64,000 bases of DNA. It comes from Daejeonella sp. JGW-45. GTDB lineage: Bacteria; Bacteroidota; Bacteroidia; Sphingobacteriales; Sphingobacteriaceae. The notes under the pieces are model-generated. The model searched no databases. It saw only the letters and a list, made by a program, of their open reading frames with translations, and was not told where the DNA came from. Positions 17,214-27,875 of the stretch are shown one piece after another. The position numbers and the translations under genes are program-made. Positions within the stretch are counted from its first letter, which is position 1. Each line of letters opens with the position of its first letter. The stretch spans positions 1-64,000 of the forward strand of contig NZ_JARKNC010000003.1 of assembly GCF_029360805.1 (NCBI RefSeq), given 5' to 3'.

Positions 17214-17882
17214 ATGCAGAATCTTGTTAAGTTAAAAATATTTGCCTACAAGGATCCGGCCTGTAAGGGGCCGACGTCAGATTCTATTGTGGCTTTCATA
17301 AATCCCTCGAGTTATCAGAGGAAGCTAACCGTCGATTATAGTCCGGACCAGACGCTGGGCGCTCCTGCACCCACCCTTGGTTTTAAAAGTATGGGCCAGA
17401 GTGATCTGAGCCTTTCTTTTTTTGTGGACGGCACTGGCGTGGTTAAACTGCCCGCTGGTTTTGCTGACGTTGATGCGTATATAAAGAAATTTACAGACCT
17501 GGTTGCCAAGTACCAGGGGGATATTCATCGGCCCTACTATCTGCTGATCATTTGGGGAAGCCTGAAGTTTACCGGGGTGTGCTCGAAAATAGATGTGAAA
17601 TACAGTCTGTTCAACCCTTCTGGTAAGGCTCTCAGGGCTACGATCGATGTAGATTTTACTCAAAGTATAGATTATAAGACCAAAACGCAGGAAGCGGCAA
17701 CAAGCTCTCCGGACCTTACCCACCTGAGAACAGTTAAAGCCGGGGATACCCTGCCTTTAATGTCTTACCGGATTTATGGCGACAGTTCGCATTATATACA
17801 GGTGGCAAAGGCCAATGGGCTGAACAGCCCGATGGATATCAAGCCCGGCGACGAAATTTACTTTCCCCCGCTTAAGAAATAG
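17214..17882 (+). CDS. LysM-domain tube-baseplate connector (Pvc7/Afp7-like)
   Basis: This 222-residue protein has an N-terminal CIS tube-like domain (about 1-165) and a C-terminal LysM module. The LysM begins LRTVKAGDTLPLMSYRIYGD and ends IKPGDEIYFPPLKK. In Afp and PVC the equivalent hub protein connects the tube initiator with the spike, much as gp53-like LysM proteins do in phages. Here LysM serves inside the particle rather than on peptidoglycan, by family analogy. It ends two bases before the VgrG-like gene. Confidence 0.88.
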   Translation: MQNLVKLKIFAYKDPACKGPTSDSIVAFINPSSYQRKLTVDYSPDQTLGAPAPTLGFKSMGQSDLSLSFFVDGTGVVKLPAGFADVDAYIKKFTDLVAKYQGDIHRPYYLLIIWGSLKFTGVCSKIDVKYSLFNPSGKALRATIDVDFTQSIDYKTKTQEAATSSPDLTHLRTVKAGDTLPLMSYRIYGDSSHYIQVAKANGLNSPMDIKPGDEIYFPPLKK

Positions 17883-17884
17883 AT

Positions 17885-19672
17885 ATGGCTGACTCACCAT
17901 TAAATCATTCGGAATTCACCATCAGGCACTCCATCACAGCAGACGGCACCGCATTGGCGGATACTACGCCTATTGTTTCGATACATACGCGCTATGAGAT
18001 CAACCGTATACCTACAGCCGAAATTGTGATCATTGATGGAAGCGTTGAGACGGCTGATTTTCCCATAAGTAATGCGGCCACGCTGATTCCCGGAGTTAAG
18101 GTGACGATTTCTGCAGGCTACGGTGAGCAGGAAGCACTTATATTCAGCGGGGTTATCGTGAAACAAGCTATCAGGATAAGTGCAGAGTCATCATTCCTGG
18201 TGGTGACCTGTAAACATGAGGCCGTGGAAATGACCTTCAATAAAAAGGAAGCTATTTTTCTCCAGCAGAAGGACAGTGACATCATTTCCGCAATACTGGG
18301 AACTTACAGTGCGCTAAGCCCGACTGTTGGATCTACATCGGTCCAGCATGAGAGCATGGTGCAGAAATTGGCTACAGACTGGGATTTTGTGCTTGCGAGA
18401 GCTGAGGCGTGCGGTTTTGTGATTTCGTATACAATGTCTAATATAGTCATTCAAGCACCCGAGCTGTCGACCGAGCCGGTACTCAGCATGACCTATGGAA
18501 TGGATATTACCGAATTCGATGCTGAGCTGAACGCTGAAAGGCAGCCTGCGAGCGTTGACGCGTCCAGCTGGGACCTTGCCACGCAGGCCATGACAAAATC
18601 CAGCGCTACAGAACCAACGATCAACGCACAGGGTAACATCACCGGTGTACAGTTATCTTCAAAGCTGAACCAGAAGCCCCTGAGTTTAAACTCGGGATCG
18701 CCAATGACAACCGATTCGCTAAAGTCCTGGGCAGATGCAAGCCTGCTAAGGATGCGTCTTAGCGCTTTACGGGGGACTGTAAGTTTCCAGGGCAGCTCCC
18801 TTGTTATGCCGGGCAATATTATAGAGCTAAATGGTGTGGGCGCGCGGTTTAACGGAAAGGCCTATGTTTCATCGGTAGAGCATAGCCTTGTGGATGGCGA
18901 CTGGAAAACAACGGCGCGGTTCGGACTTGAAAATAACCCTGTTGCAGAGCGACCGGATTTTTCGTACACGCCGGCTGCCGGGCAGGTGCCCTCAGTTCAT
19001 GGTTTACAAGTGGCCGTTGTTATGAAGTTGGACGCCGATCCCGCGAATGAGTTCAGGATCCAGGTGAAATTCGGGGGTATCTCTGAAACCGACGTTACAA
19101 TGTGGGCCCGTATGGGTAATTTCTATGCAACAGGTACCTCCGGGTCTTTCTTCCTTCCCGAGATCGGGGATGAGGTGGTGATCGGGTTCCTTGACAACAA
19201 CCCTTTGTCGCCGGTAATTCTGGGCTCACTTTACAGCTCCAAGAATGCGCCGGAAACTACAGTAGCCGCGGGGAACTATGTTAAGGGTATCACTACTAAG
19301 AGTAAACTGAAGATCAGCTTTGATGATGAAAAGAAGATCACGAAAATATCAACGCCGGGGGGAAATACAGTGACCCTGGACGATGACGGCAAGGCCGTCG
19401 AGATCGTCGACCAGAACAGCAACTCCATAAAAATGACCGCATCCGGCATTGAAATAAAAAGTGCAAAAGATCTAACTTTAAAGGCCACAGGTAAGATTGT
19501 CTTAGATGCTACAGCAGCGCTTAGTATCAGCTCGAAAGCCGATGTAGCAATAGAAGGATTAAATATTAACAGCACCGCACAGGTTGGCTTTGTAGCTAAG
19601 GGAAATGCTTCAGCAGAGATCTCCGCTTCCGGCCAGACAGTGGTAAAGGGTGCGCTTGTAATGATAAACTAA
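17885..19672 (+). CDS. VgrG-like central spike protein (Afp8/Pvc8-like)
   Basis: The 595-residue protein combines the gp27-like hub domain (about 1-360), the gp5 OB-fold (about 375-455, with GSFFLPEIGDEVVIGFLDNN) and a C-terminal beta-prism needle. The needle shows short repeats such as GNTVTLDDDGKAVEIVDQ and SGIEIKSAKDLTLKATGK. It forms the trimeric spike under the tube. No extra effector domain is fused to the end. The PAAR gene begins one base after the stop, as expected for the tip protein that caps the needle. Confidence 0.92.
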   Translation: MADSPLNHSEFTIRHSITADGTALADTTPIVSIHTRYEINRIPTAEIVIIDGSVETADFPISNAATLIPGVKVTISAGYGEQEALIFSGVIVKQAIRISAESSFLVVTCKHEAVEMTFNKKEAIFLQQKDSDIISAILGTYSALSPTVGSTSVQHESMVQKLATDWDFVLARAEACGFVISYTMSNIVIQAPELSTEPVLSMTYGMDITEFDAELNAERQPASVDASSWDLATQAMTKSSATEPTINAQGNITGVQLSSKLNQKPLSLNSGSPMTTDSLKSWADASLLRMRLSALRGTVSFQGSSLVMPGNIIELNGVGARFNGKAYVSSVEHSLVDGDWKTTARFGLENNPVAERPDFSYTPAAGQVPSVHGLQVAVVMKLDADPANEFRIQVKFGGISETDVTMWARMGNFYATGTSGSFFLPEIGDEVVIGFLDNNPLSPVILGSLYSSKNAPETTVAAGNYVKGITTKSKLKISFDDEKKITKISTPGGNTVTLDDDGKAVEIVDQNSNSIKMTASGIEIKSAKDLTLKATGKIVLDATAALSISSKADVAIEGLNINSTAQVGFVAKGNASAEISASGQTVVKGALVMIN

Positions 19673-19673
19673 T

Positions 19674-19973
19674 ATGCCACCAGCAGCAAGACTAACAGAT
19701 ATGCATGTATGCCCGATGGTTACCCCGGGATTGCCGCCAATTCCGCATGTTGGCGGGCCGGTTGTAGGACCAGGAATTCCAACGGTATTGATCGGAAAGA
19801 TTCCGGCAGCCGTCTTAGGTGATAATTGTGTTTGTGTTGGCCCCCCGGATTCAATAGTGAAGGGCTCGGCCACGGTTCAGATAGGCGGCAAACCTGCGGC
19901 CCGCATGGGCGATACGACCGCACACGGCGGTTCGATAGTTTTGGGTTTACCCACAGTTATGATAGGAGGTTAA
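19674..19973 (+). CDS. PAAR-repeat spike tip protein
   Basis: This 99-residue protein consists of PAAR-type repeats: PPAARLTDMHVCPM at the start and KPAARMGDTTAHGG near the end, with Gly/Pro-rich strands between them. It contains the His and Cys residues that usually bind a metal ion at the sharp tip. It caps the VgrG-like needle and helps puncture the target membrane. No cargo domain is attached. The following gp25 gene starts one base after the stop. Confidence 0.92.
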   Translation: MPPAARLTDMHVCPMVTPGLPPIPHVGGPVVGPGIPTVLIGKIPAAVLGDNCVCVGPPDSIVKGSATVQIGGKPAARMGDTTAHGGSIVLGLPTVMIGG

Positions 19974-19974
19974 T

Positions 19975-20394
19975 ATGAATGAGGTTAAATCGTTTCTGGG
20001 AACCGGGTGGAGCTTTCCACCTGAATTTAATAAGGTCGATAATTCAGTCCAGATGGTCGGTGATATCGCTGACATAGAAGATAGTATCCGCATAATTTTA
20101 AGCACCACCCCGGGCGAGAGGATCATGCAGCCGGAATTCGGATGCGATCTGAAGCGGTTGGTGTTCGAAACCATAGACTCGACCTTGCTGGCAAGCCTGG
20201 ATCACCTGATCTACCATGCTTTATTAAATTTTGAGCCCCGTATAACTTTCCTCAACACTGAGGTGCTAAACCTCGACAGCCCGGATGGCCGCTTGCTGAT
20301 ACAGATCAATTTTAAGGTGATCATCACTAACACAAGGCACAATATTGTATTTCCTTTCTATTTGCTTGAGGGAACAAATGTTTCATCTGTCTAG
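19975..20394 (+). CDS. Baseplate wedge protein gp25/GPW family (Afp9-like)
   Basis: The 139-residue protein has the gp25-like lysozyme-fold core with IEDSIRIILSTTPGERIMQP and EFGCDLKRLVFE. The EPR-type motif of this family is replaced here by the GERIMQPEFG segment. In contractile machines this protein links the baseplate wedge with the first sheath ring. It is followed after 12 bases by the large baseplate-J gene. Confidence 0.9.
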   Translation: MNEVKSFLGTGWSFPPEFNKVDNSVQMVGDIADIEDSIRIILSTTPGERIMQPEFGCDLKRLVFETIDSTLLASLDHLIYHALLNFEPRITFLNTEVLNLDSPDGRLLIQINFKVIITNTRHNIVFPFYLLEGTNVSSV

Positions 20395-20406
20395 GTTCCG
20401 CAATAA

Positions 20407-23400
20407 ATGGCTAACGATCAGTTACAGGATTTAATAGATGGTATGACCCAGGATGAAAGGCGCATCAAGGCGCTTGATCCTGACTATATCAAAATTGACG
20501 GCCGGACTGTTGAAGAGCTCTTAAAATTCATGACGGACCTTGCTGGGGAGATCAACTTCTATAATGAGAAGAACCAGGTTGACGGCACCTGGCAAGATTT
20601 CTTTAAATCTGATATTAATATCCTCATTATGCTCATCACCCGGTTCGACCTGACCCGCCATATGGCGCAGTTCGAACGGCTGGAATCGAAGATCCAGACT
20701 TCCACAGGTGATAAGGAAGCGCTGTCAGCACTCCGCGAATTGTTTAGCTACCTCTCAGACATCATCAACACATTTAAGGTTAGCCATGAGAAGCTAAAGA
20801 GCGGACCAGCCTACAACAGGATCGCTTCTGAGCTTTCCGGTATCATTGCTGCATTCGGTCCCGAGATCAATCTCATCAACGCCTATACACAGGAGGCCGG
20901 GGATCTTTTCGGGGAATCTTTCAGAATAAATATTGCCGGAGATGATTTTGAAAAGACTGAGGATGAGCCGGGACCAATCTTCGGTGCTGACCCGGAGATC
21001 AAGCAGAAGATATTACCTGCGTTACCGGAAATAAAGAAAGCATTTACCAGTCTAAGGACTAAGTACAACAACTTTTTGGGCGTCACGGCATTTTACTATA
21101 AAGACCACGATATATCGGGGCAGGAATATCCGCCGCACCTGGCTCTGTGTATAACCTTCCTGCACTTGTTTCAGAACCTGCAGAACCAGCTAAACGACGT
21201 TTCCAGGGAGCATCTTAATTTTTACTACAAGGATGTCTTAGGCCTTCAGCCCAGGAGCGCTGTGCCGGATTCTGTTCACATTGTGTTTGATCCTGCCGTC
21301 GTCGACAGGGTTGATCTGGAGGAGGGTGAGGAGCTGCAGGCAGAAGTTGATGGGCGCACGCTCTATTACTTGCTTAACGAAGACCTGATGGTGACCAAAG
21401 CAAAGGTTACAGAACTCAGAACTGTGTTTCTCGATGAACACACCCAGGTTGTATCTCCCGAGATAGAGGATAAGGATGTAAACGAGACGGAAGTGTATAA
21501 AGCTTCTTATCCTAATTTGCAGCCTGGCGAGTTCTTTAAGAGCCAGTCTTTATTAAAGCCATGGCCGGTACTTGGCGAAAGCCAGTTCGAGCTGTCTGAT
21601 GATGACCGCACTATGGAGGATGCGGAGATCGGGCTTTTGCTGGCTTCGCCAGTGCTCTACCTGACGGAAGGGACACGCACGGTGTCCATATTATTTTATT
21701 TTGAAACGGGTTCATTTATACAACTGCTTCAGTATTTCAGGAACTTTGCCAAAATTACCGGTAAGCTGCTGCAAACAGTAAGCTACGAGCTTCTATCTGA
21801 TGCCTTCGTACTTAGTTTCACTACTGCCGAAAGCTGGGAGGAGATAAGGCGATATACGGTTAAGATCAATATGGCTGAGAATAGTATCGAGATCGAATTC
21901 GAGCTGTCGCCGGTCGATGTGGCTTTCGGTGTGTATAATCCCGAGTTTCATGGTGAAGACTACAAGGTGGAGTGGCCAATCATTAAAGTGCTGCTCAACA
22001 ATTACTCAACGCATAACCCATTTTCATTTTTCAGGAAGATGATCATCGAAAGGGTAACCATAAACTCTCATGTTAATGGTAGCCGGGCCGTAAAATTGCA
22101 AAACAACGTGGGGAATCTCAGTCCTGATAACCCATTCCATCCTTTTGGACCGCAACCCAGCGTTGGATCGTACCTCGACATAAAGAACACGAATATATTC
22201 AACCGTTTCACCAAGGATTTCTGCATTAAGCTTGATTGGATCGATCTTCCAAGGAATTCGGGCGGATGGGAAGATTATTACAAGGAATATAATGCGAATA
22301 TCAACAACGACTCGTTCCGGGTCAAGCTGAGTGCTTTATCCCACGGTAAGTTTAAACCTGCCTTGTCGAAGCGACAGGAATTTAACCTCTTCAACGTGGA
22401 AAGGGGAGAATTTGGTGGAGAGATATTAAGTGACAGTTCCGAAATAAGCGGTGTTGATCTTAAAAAGCTGGAGATGCCTAACAGGCCCCTGCTAAACCGT
22501 GAGGCCTTGATAGCTGATCAGAACTTTACGGAAGGGGCAGTACGCCTTGAGTTTTCTTCACCGAAGGAGGCATTTGGGTCGAAGATATATCCACCACTGC
22601 TTTCGGAAACGGTGATGCATAATTCAAAACGCTTTGTTACCAAAAGGCCCATGCCAAATACGCCGGCTGCGCCTGTGGTCAGGTCGATAACCATTGACTA
22701 CAGCCTTGAGCATTCGGAAATTCTTTTGAAAACGTTCAATAATGAAGATTCGGCTTTAAAGATCATTCACCAATATCCTTTCGGATTTGATAATATCTAT
22801 CCTGAAAGCGACAAGCAGCCGTACCTCTTCATTCCTGACTTTGAATATGAGAACAATCTTTATATTGGGATTCAGGATCTGCTCCCGGAACAGGACCTTA
22901 CGCTTCTTTTCCAGCTCAGAGAGCAGAATTTTACAAATACAGCGAAAGATCCGGCACCGATAATCTGGAGTTATATGTACAATAATTCCTGGATTGATTT
23001 TGCAAAGGGCGATATACTTTACGATACGACGAATAATTTTATCAATACTGGGATAGTAAAGATCCGCCTGCCTGAAGACGTCAGGAAGAATAATACCCGG
23101 CTTTCGGCAGATCTGCACTGGCTGAGAGCAGCCTCAAAAGGACAGACGAATGTCATGTCACGTATGATCGGCGTTTATCCGCATGCGGTTACTGCTGCAC
23201 GGCTCGTCAACGATGGCCGGGACCTGACCGCGTTTAAGCTTCCTCCAAATACTATAAAGACGTTAAGTAAAAAAATAGCGGGTCTCAACGGCCTCTACCA
23301 GTTGTTTCCGTCTTACGGCGGAACCGCTGCTGAAACCAGTGAGCAATTTTATATCCGCGTAAGTGAGCGGCTAAGGCATAAGAGCAGACTTATTACCAAC

Positions 23401-24204
23401 CGCGATATAGAACAAGCGATTCTGGAACGGTTTCCGGCCATTCTGATGGCCAAATGCATTTCACCCGAGCCGCCGCTGAATAGTATTTACTCGGCAGGGA
23501 GCAGGAAGATAAGGATCATTGTGGTACCTGAGGATCATGAGCAAAGTTATTTCAAGAACGATCAGCCTAAGGTAAGCCTGGCGGTACTCTATCAGATCAA
23601 GACCTTTGTAAAAGCATCGATCTCAACGTTCGTGGATGTGGAAATAGAGAATCCCGTTTATGAGAAGGTTAAGATCGTAAGCAAGATCAAATTTAAGCAC
23701 AACAAGACTTCTGACGATGGGGTTTATAAACAAAAGCTAGGAGAAGATCTGAAGAAATACCTCTGCCCCTGGCTTTATGAATCAAGCTCTTCGTTTAAGA
23801 TCGGTTCCCAGATATTTGTAACTGAAATCCTCAATTATATAAAAAAGCGGCCTTACGTTGACTACGTCACCGGGTTTTCAGTGCTGCATTTTTATAATTG
23901 GGAAAATGAGGAAACCGGGGAGATATTGTCAGGTGTGAATGATTTCGGGCGCAACAACCTGAATGCTATCAGGGGCTCGGTTCCCGAGGCGGTGATCATA
24001 CCTTCGGAAGACCACCTGTTTGAGATGATCGCTGAACCGGAATATTCTGACCCACTCAGAACTGGTGTTGGAAACCTGCTGATAGGTGAGGAACTGCTGG
24101 TATTTGACGATAAGCTCGCGCAGAATGAGCAGGCTCAGGCCGACAAAACATCGATTGATGAGGACGAATATTTTAACTTCTTCATTAGTCATGATATAAT
24201 TTAA
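20407..24204 (+). CDS. Large baseplate J-like wedge protein (Afp11/Pvc11-like)
   Basis: At 1,265 residues this is the largest structural protein of the locus. Its C-terminal part carries the baseplate-J/gp6-like region, with EQFYIRVSERLRHKSRLITN, RDIEQAILERFPAILMAKCI and a later FVDVEIENPVYEKVKIV segment. The N-terminal 400 residues are helical and specific to eCIS. Homologues form the wedge ring that triggers sheath contraction. Six bases separate it from the fibre-like gene. Confidence 0.88.
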   Translation: MANDQLQDLIDGMTQDERRIKALDPDYIKIDGRTVEELLKFMTDLAGEINFYNEKNQVDGTWQDFFKSDINILIMLITRFDLTRHMAQFERLESKIQTSTGDKEALSALRELFSYLSDIINTFKVSHEKLKSGPAYNRIASELSGIIAAFGPEINLINAYTQEAGDLFGESFRINIAGDDFEKTEDEPGPIFGADPEIKQKILPALPEIKKAFTSLRTKYNNFLGVTAFYYKDHDISGQEYPPHLALCITFLHLFQNLQNQLNDVSREHLNFYYKDVLGLQPRSAVPDSVHIVFDPAVVDRVDLEEGEELQAEVDGRTLYYLLNEDLMVTKAKVTELRTVFLDEHTQVVSPEIEDKDVNETEVYKASYPNLQPGEFFKSQSLLKPWPVLGESQFELSDDDRTMEDAEIGLLLASPVLYLTEGTRTVSILFYFETGSFIQLLQYFRNFAKITGKLLQTVSYELLSDAFVLSFTTAESWEEIRRYTVKINMAENSIEIEFELSPVDVAFGVYNPEFHGEDYKVEWPIIKVLLNNYSTHNPFSFFRKMIIERVTINSHVNGSRAVKLQNNVGNLSPDNPFHPFGPQPSVGSYLDIKNTNIFNRFTKDFCIKLDWIDLPRNSGGWEDYYKEYNANINNDSFRVKLSALSHGKFKPALSKRQEFNLFNVERGEFGGEILSDSSEISGVDLKKLEMPNRPLLNREALIADQNFTEGAVRLEFSSPKEAFGSKIYPPLLSETVMHNSKRFVTKRPMPNTPAAPVVRSITIDYSLEHSEILLKTFNNEDSALKIIHQYPFGFDNIYPESDKQPYLFIPDFEYENNLYIGIQDLLPEQDLTLLFQLREQNFTNTAKDPAPIIWSYMYNNSWIDFAKGDILYDTTNNFINTGIVKIRLPEDVRKNNTRLSADLHWLRAASKGQTNVMSRMIGVYPHAVTAARLVNDGRDLTAFKLPPNTIKTLSKKIAGLNGLYQLFPSYGGTAAETSEQFYIRVSERLRHKSRLITNRDIEQAILERFPAILMAKCISPEPPLNSIYSAGSRKIRIIVVPEDHEQSYFKNDQPKVSLAVLYQIKTFVKASISTFVDVEIENPVYEKVKIVSKIKFKHNKTSDDGVYKQKLGEDLKKYLCPWLYESSSSFKIGSQIFVTEILNYIKKRPYVDYVTGFSVLHFYNWENEETGEILSGVNDFGRNNLNAIRGSVPEAVIIPSEDHLFEMIAEPEYSDPLRTGVGNLLIGEELLVFDDKLAQNEQAQADKTSIDEDEYFNFFISHDII

Positions 24205-24209
24205 CTGAT

Positions 24210-24983
24210 ATGGGAAAGAAAAAGCAATATCAAAGCAGGGAGCAGCTGAAAGAGTTTTTCAGGAATGGTAAGATCCCCTCGGAAAAGCACTATGCCGACC
24301 TGATTAATTCCATGGTTCATAAAGTTGATGATGGCTTCTCAAAGGATGAAGTTAATGGCCTGAGGATATCTTCAACTGAAGAAACTAAAAATCTTATCTC
24401 GTTTTATAAAGACCTTAACGAGCAGGATCCCTTTTTCCTGATGGCGAAGGATGAGCTTGATCCGGACAGCCTGGCCCTGAAACCATTTCAGACGCCCGAT
24501 ACAGTGAAGCATGAAAATGAAAATAGCTTTTTCTTTCATAATAACGGAAAGCTGGGGATAGGTAAGAAATGCGATAATAAGTTCAAAATGGATGTCAACG
24601 GCTTTGTTGGCATGCAGGGCCGAATTGGCACCTATAACAGCGGTACACGCCCCGCAGATGGCCAATGGCATATTATTCTTGAAAAGTTAGATAATTGCCA
24701 GGCGTTTGAAGTAGTAGCCCGGACCGGGAAGAAGGGCTCCGGCAGGTTTGCCCTCATGCATGCAATTGCTCTAAGTGTATACGGTCCCAAGGGCGGCAAG
24801 ATAAAGAGAAGCAATGCTTATTACGGGTTCTTCTGGAATAAGCTTAACCTTCGGTGGACCGGTACAACGCATAATTATAACCTGGAGATCAGGTCTAACA
24901 GTAATTACGGCGAAAATATTGATATCCATTATACCATTACCCGTTTATGGGACGATGAACTGTTCCTGGATCCAACTAAATAA
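24210..24983 (+). CDS. Putative eCIS fibre or adhesin-like protein
   Basis: The 257-residue product starts with a helical module, QYQSREQLKEFFRNGKIPSE, that resembles attachment segments at the N-terminus of tail-fibre proteins. It continues with KFKMDVNGFVGMQGRIGTY and a beta-rich C-terminal domain (RWTGTTHNYNLEIRSNSNYG). It may be the host-recognition element or a baseplate-bound adhesin. No trimerisation repeat region is visible, so the fibre would be short. Two stop codons end the gene, and the next baseplate gene begins 14 bases later. Function is inferred from layout and the N-terminal module. Confidence 0.6.
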   Translation: MGKKKQYQSREQLKEFFRNGKIPSEKHYADLINSMVHKVDDGFSKDEVNGLRISSTEETKNLISFYKDLNEQDPFFLMAKDELDPDSLALKPFQTPDTVKHENENSFFFHNNGKLGIGKKCDNKFKMDVNGFVGMQGRIGTYNSGTRPADGQWHIILEKLDNCQAFEVVARTGKKGSGRFALMHAIALSVYGPKGGKIKRSNAYYGFFWNKLNLRWTGTTHNYNLEIRSNSNYGENIDIHYTITRLWDDELFLDPTK

Positions 24984-24996
24984 TAGGCCACACTTC

Positions 24997-27867
24997 ATGA
25001 TAAAACCAGTTGCTATTGCTAAGAACACAGGTGAACATGCTGCCTTAAATTTCGAGTTCCTTCGGAATTCCGGCATCGCTTTGATCCAGCAATTAGCAGG
25101 AAGGAGCTGGACTGACTTCAACCTTCACGATCCGGGTGTTACCATCCTGGAGCAATTATGCTTTGCTATTACGGAGCTTGCGTACCGGACCGATTTCCCG
25201 ATTGAAGACCTGCTCGCGAATGAAAAGGGAATTATCGATTATGATAAGAATGCCTTTTTTACCAGGGAGGAGATACTGACCACGAACCCGGTTACCATTA
25301 ATGATTACCGTAAAGTAATAATAGATGAAATAGACCTGGTTCAGAACGTATGGCTGTACCCCGTGAAGTCGAAATACTCCGATAGTGCTATTTCCGGCCT
25401 TTACAGGATATATGTGCAGGTGAGAGCCGAGACCGCGGAAAAGATGCTTTCAGATGCAGACTCTGTAACCCGGGAGGTGCAGAGCCTTGTAAGAAGATGC
25501 TTTGTAAGCAAGCGTAACCTGTGCGAGGATACGTTACACGAGATCATCATTTTAAAGCCGGTACGGATTACCATCGAGGCGGAGGTAATGATCGGGGAGG
25601 ACCATATACCCGAAGAGGTTCTGGCCAATGTTTACCATAATCTGGAAAGCTCGATGAACATGCCTGTGAGGTATTTTTCAGAGCGAGAACTGATCGAACA
25701 GGGTTATACAGTTGATGAAATATATAGCGGCCCATTCCTGAAAAAAGGCTTTATCCCCGATTCCGAACTTAATGAACGGAAGGTGGTTGTAGACCCCGCA
25801 GACCTCATCAGGGCGCTCTCGCATATAGACGGGATACTATCGGTTAAAAAACTGCGGGTCATTCAGTCGCAGCAGGGTAAAAATAACAAGCCCTATATAT
25901 TGCCTGAAAATAGCTTTCCATTACTTAATATACAATCCTCAGAACAGCATATAAAACTTATCCGGGATAATTTTGAGCTTCCTATTAAACGCCCTGTATT
26001 CCGTTTGATCCTGGAAAAGATAAGGGAAGCCCATAACAGGAGTTTTATAGCATCCTTCTCGACGCGTTCTTCGAAAAACCTGTTAAGGGGCACATACCGC
26101 GATAATAAATATTACTCGATACAAAACCAGTTCCCGAGGAATTATGGCATCGGGGCCGAAGGCCTTCTGGCCAGTGATACAAAACAACGTAAAGCTCAGG
26201 CAAGACAGCTAAAAGCATACCTTCTGTTCTTTGAACAGATTATGGCGAATTACCTCGCACAGCTTGGTAATGTTGGCGAAATATTTTCCATTGATATCGC
26301 CAGAAAGCATGAGCAAACTTATTTCAAAAGTCCTTTGTACGATATTCCGGATGTGAAAGACCTTTTCAGGGAATTTACCTCTAAAAGCCCGGACCGGTCT
26401 GACGAAGCATGGGAATCTTTCAAAAAGAGTAAAAACAATGCCTATATGAAAGCGCTGGATTCGGCGAGCGAAAGCGATCAAACATTTATTGATCGTAAAA
26501 ACAGGCTTTTCGAGCATCTTCTGGCGCGTTTCAACGAGTTCGTGACCATTTACCCCGTTCAGCTCCACAGCACGCTTTACGAGCCCCATTTGGCTGATGA
26601 ACGGGTAAATGCTGAATTGAAATGGAAGGCGAAGATATTAAAGAACATTGCCGGCCTAGGGGCAGGACGTGTTAAGGCCCCCGACTACCTTAATACCGAC
26701 CCCGGTTCGGGGGCTATTGATTTCGAAGCCAAAATGCGGATGTTGCTGAATATTGTCGACGCGGATGGATTTACCCGTAAAACGCTGAGCTCTGCTATCG
26801 ATCCTGATATAGTATCTGTGGAGGCCTCGGGCAGGAAGTTTCAGAATGAAGAAAATAGGAAATCTGACGATGCCGATGAGCAATCCGGCTGGCAGGAGGA
26901 GATGCCGAAGATACTCATCAATAAATCAGAGATAAGTTTCCTCTTTGACGATGGCAAGGTGATCAGCAGTGATGAAGTGCCGAATGATGCCTTTCTGCTC
27001 AAGTACCAGGAAGTTAGCGTCCTTAAACATGCGCTTGATATAAGAAATTACAGGATTGGCCCCAACCCGGCGAACGAGTCAGGCTATGTATTATTGTATA
27101 AGGCGCCCCAGGAGAAAAAGTGGGTAATTATCAGCCGCTTTCCCAGCCATGGCACTGCTATGAAGGCCCTTAAAAAACTGATCGGGTATGTTAAGCAGAT
27201 CAATGTGAATTCTGAAGGTTTCTATGTGGTTGAACACCTTTTACTGAGACCATATCTATATTCTAAGAACTTCGGATTCCGGTTTATAGCCAGGAACGGC
27301 CAGAAGCTTATGGAGCACGCTAAATGGATGTCGTTTGACGGGCGTGAAAAAGCCATTAAGTCGCTTCTGGAGGTGCTGGAGGATGAGGACGATATAACTT
27401 CAGAGAAATTGGCGCCCCTGTGTAAGATTAATCTTTATGCTCCAACATCTGAGGTTCCCGATAATACTTTGCAGAGGGGAACTGGTGAGAGCAAAAATCT
27501 TTACAACTATTTTAAGCTTTACGCTGCGCAGCGGGAAAAATTTTTATCCAGGTTTGAAATGGTGATTCGCGGCGAAGACAACTCGATGATCCCTGACGAC
27601 TTCTTCAGCATGCGGATGAGCGTTGTTTTTCCTTCCTGGCCGGCACGTTTCCAGGATAAGAATTTCCGGGAAGCTGCAGAAAGCCTTTTCAGGTTAAATT
27701 CACCAGCCCACGTGAAGATCAACTTTATCTGGATGAATTTATCGAATCTGAAGAAGTTTGAGTCTATATATTTTGACTGGAGGAACTTCATAGGGGACGA
27801 TACTGACAAAGAAACCAGGAATGAGCTCCGGGAGGCACTTGTTCAGATGCTGATCAAGTATAAATAA
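24997..27867 (+). CDS. Second large baseplate protein (Afp12/Pvc12-like)
   Basis: The ATG at 24997 gives 956 residues beginning MIKPVAIAKNTGEHAALNF. The open frame extends to 24814, but that would overlap the fibre-like gene by 170 bases and add unrelated residues. The conserved SWTDFNLHDPGVTILEQLCF motif near the N-terminus marks the Afp12-like wedge family. In the particle it would form a heterodimer with the other large wedge protein. A TTG-start tape measure gene follows after 8 bases. Confidence 0.85.
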   Translation: MIKPVAIAKNTGEHAALNFEFLRNSGIALIQQLAGRSWTDFNLHDPGVTILEQLCFAITELAYRTDFPIEDLLANEKGIIDYDKNAFFTREEILTTNPVTINDYRKVIIDEIDLVQNVWLYPVKSKYSDSAISGLYRIYVQVRAETAEKMLSDADSVTREVQSLVRRCFVSKRNLCEDTLHEIIILKPVRITIEAEVMIGEDHIPEEVLANVYHNLESSMNMPVRYFSERELIEQGYTVDEIYSGPFLKKGFIPDSELNERKVVVDPADLIRALSHIDGILSVKKLRVIQSQQGKNNKPYILPENSFPLLNIQSSEQHIKLIRDNFELPIKRPVFRLILEKIREAHNRSFIASFSTRSSKNLLRGTYRDNKYYSIQNQFPRNYGIGAEGLLASDTKQRKAQARQLKAYLLFFEQIMANYLAQLGNVGEIFSIDIARKHEQTYFKSPLYDIPDVKDLFREFTSKSPDRSDEAWESFKKSKNNAYMKALDSASESDQTFIDRKNRLFEHLLARFNEFVTIYPVQLHSTLYEPHLADERVNAELKWKAKILKNIAGLGAGRVKAPDYLNTDPGSGAIDFEAKMRMLLNIVDADGFTRKTLSSAIDPDIVSVEASGRKFQNEENRKSDDADEQSGWQEEMPKILINKSEISFLFDDGKVISSDEVPNDAFLLKYQEVSVLKHALDIRNYRIGPNPANESGYVLLYKAPQEKKWVIISRFPSHGTAMKALKKLIGYVKQINVNSEGFYVVEHLLLRPYLYSKNFGFRFIARNGQKLMEHAKWMSFDGREKAIKSLLEVLEDEDDITSEKLAPLCKINLYAPTSEVPDNTLQRGTGESKNLYNYFKLYAAQREKFLSRFEMVIRGEDNSMIPDDFFSMRMSVVFPSWPARFQDKNFREAAESLFRLNSPAHVKINFIWMNLSNLKKFESIYFDWRNFIGDDTDKETRNELREALVQMLIKYK

Positions 27868-27875
27868 TTTCAGCT

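Noticed and set aside
24814-24996. Upstream extension of the second baseplate gene
   Set aside because: It would overlap the fibre-like gene by 170 bases and add residues unlike the family; the ATG at 24997 fits better.
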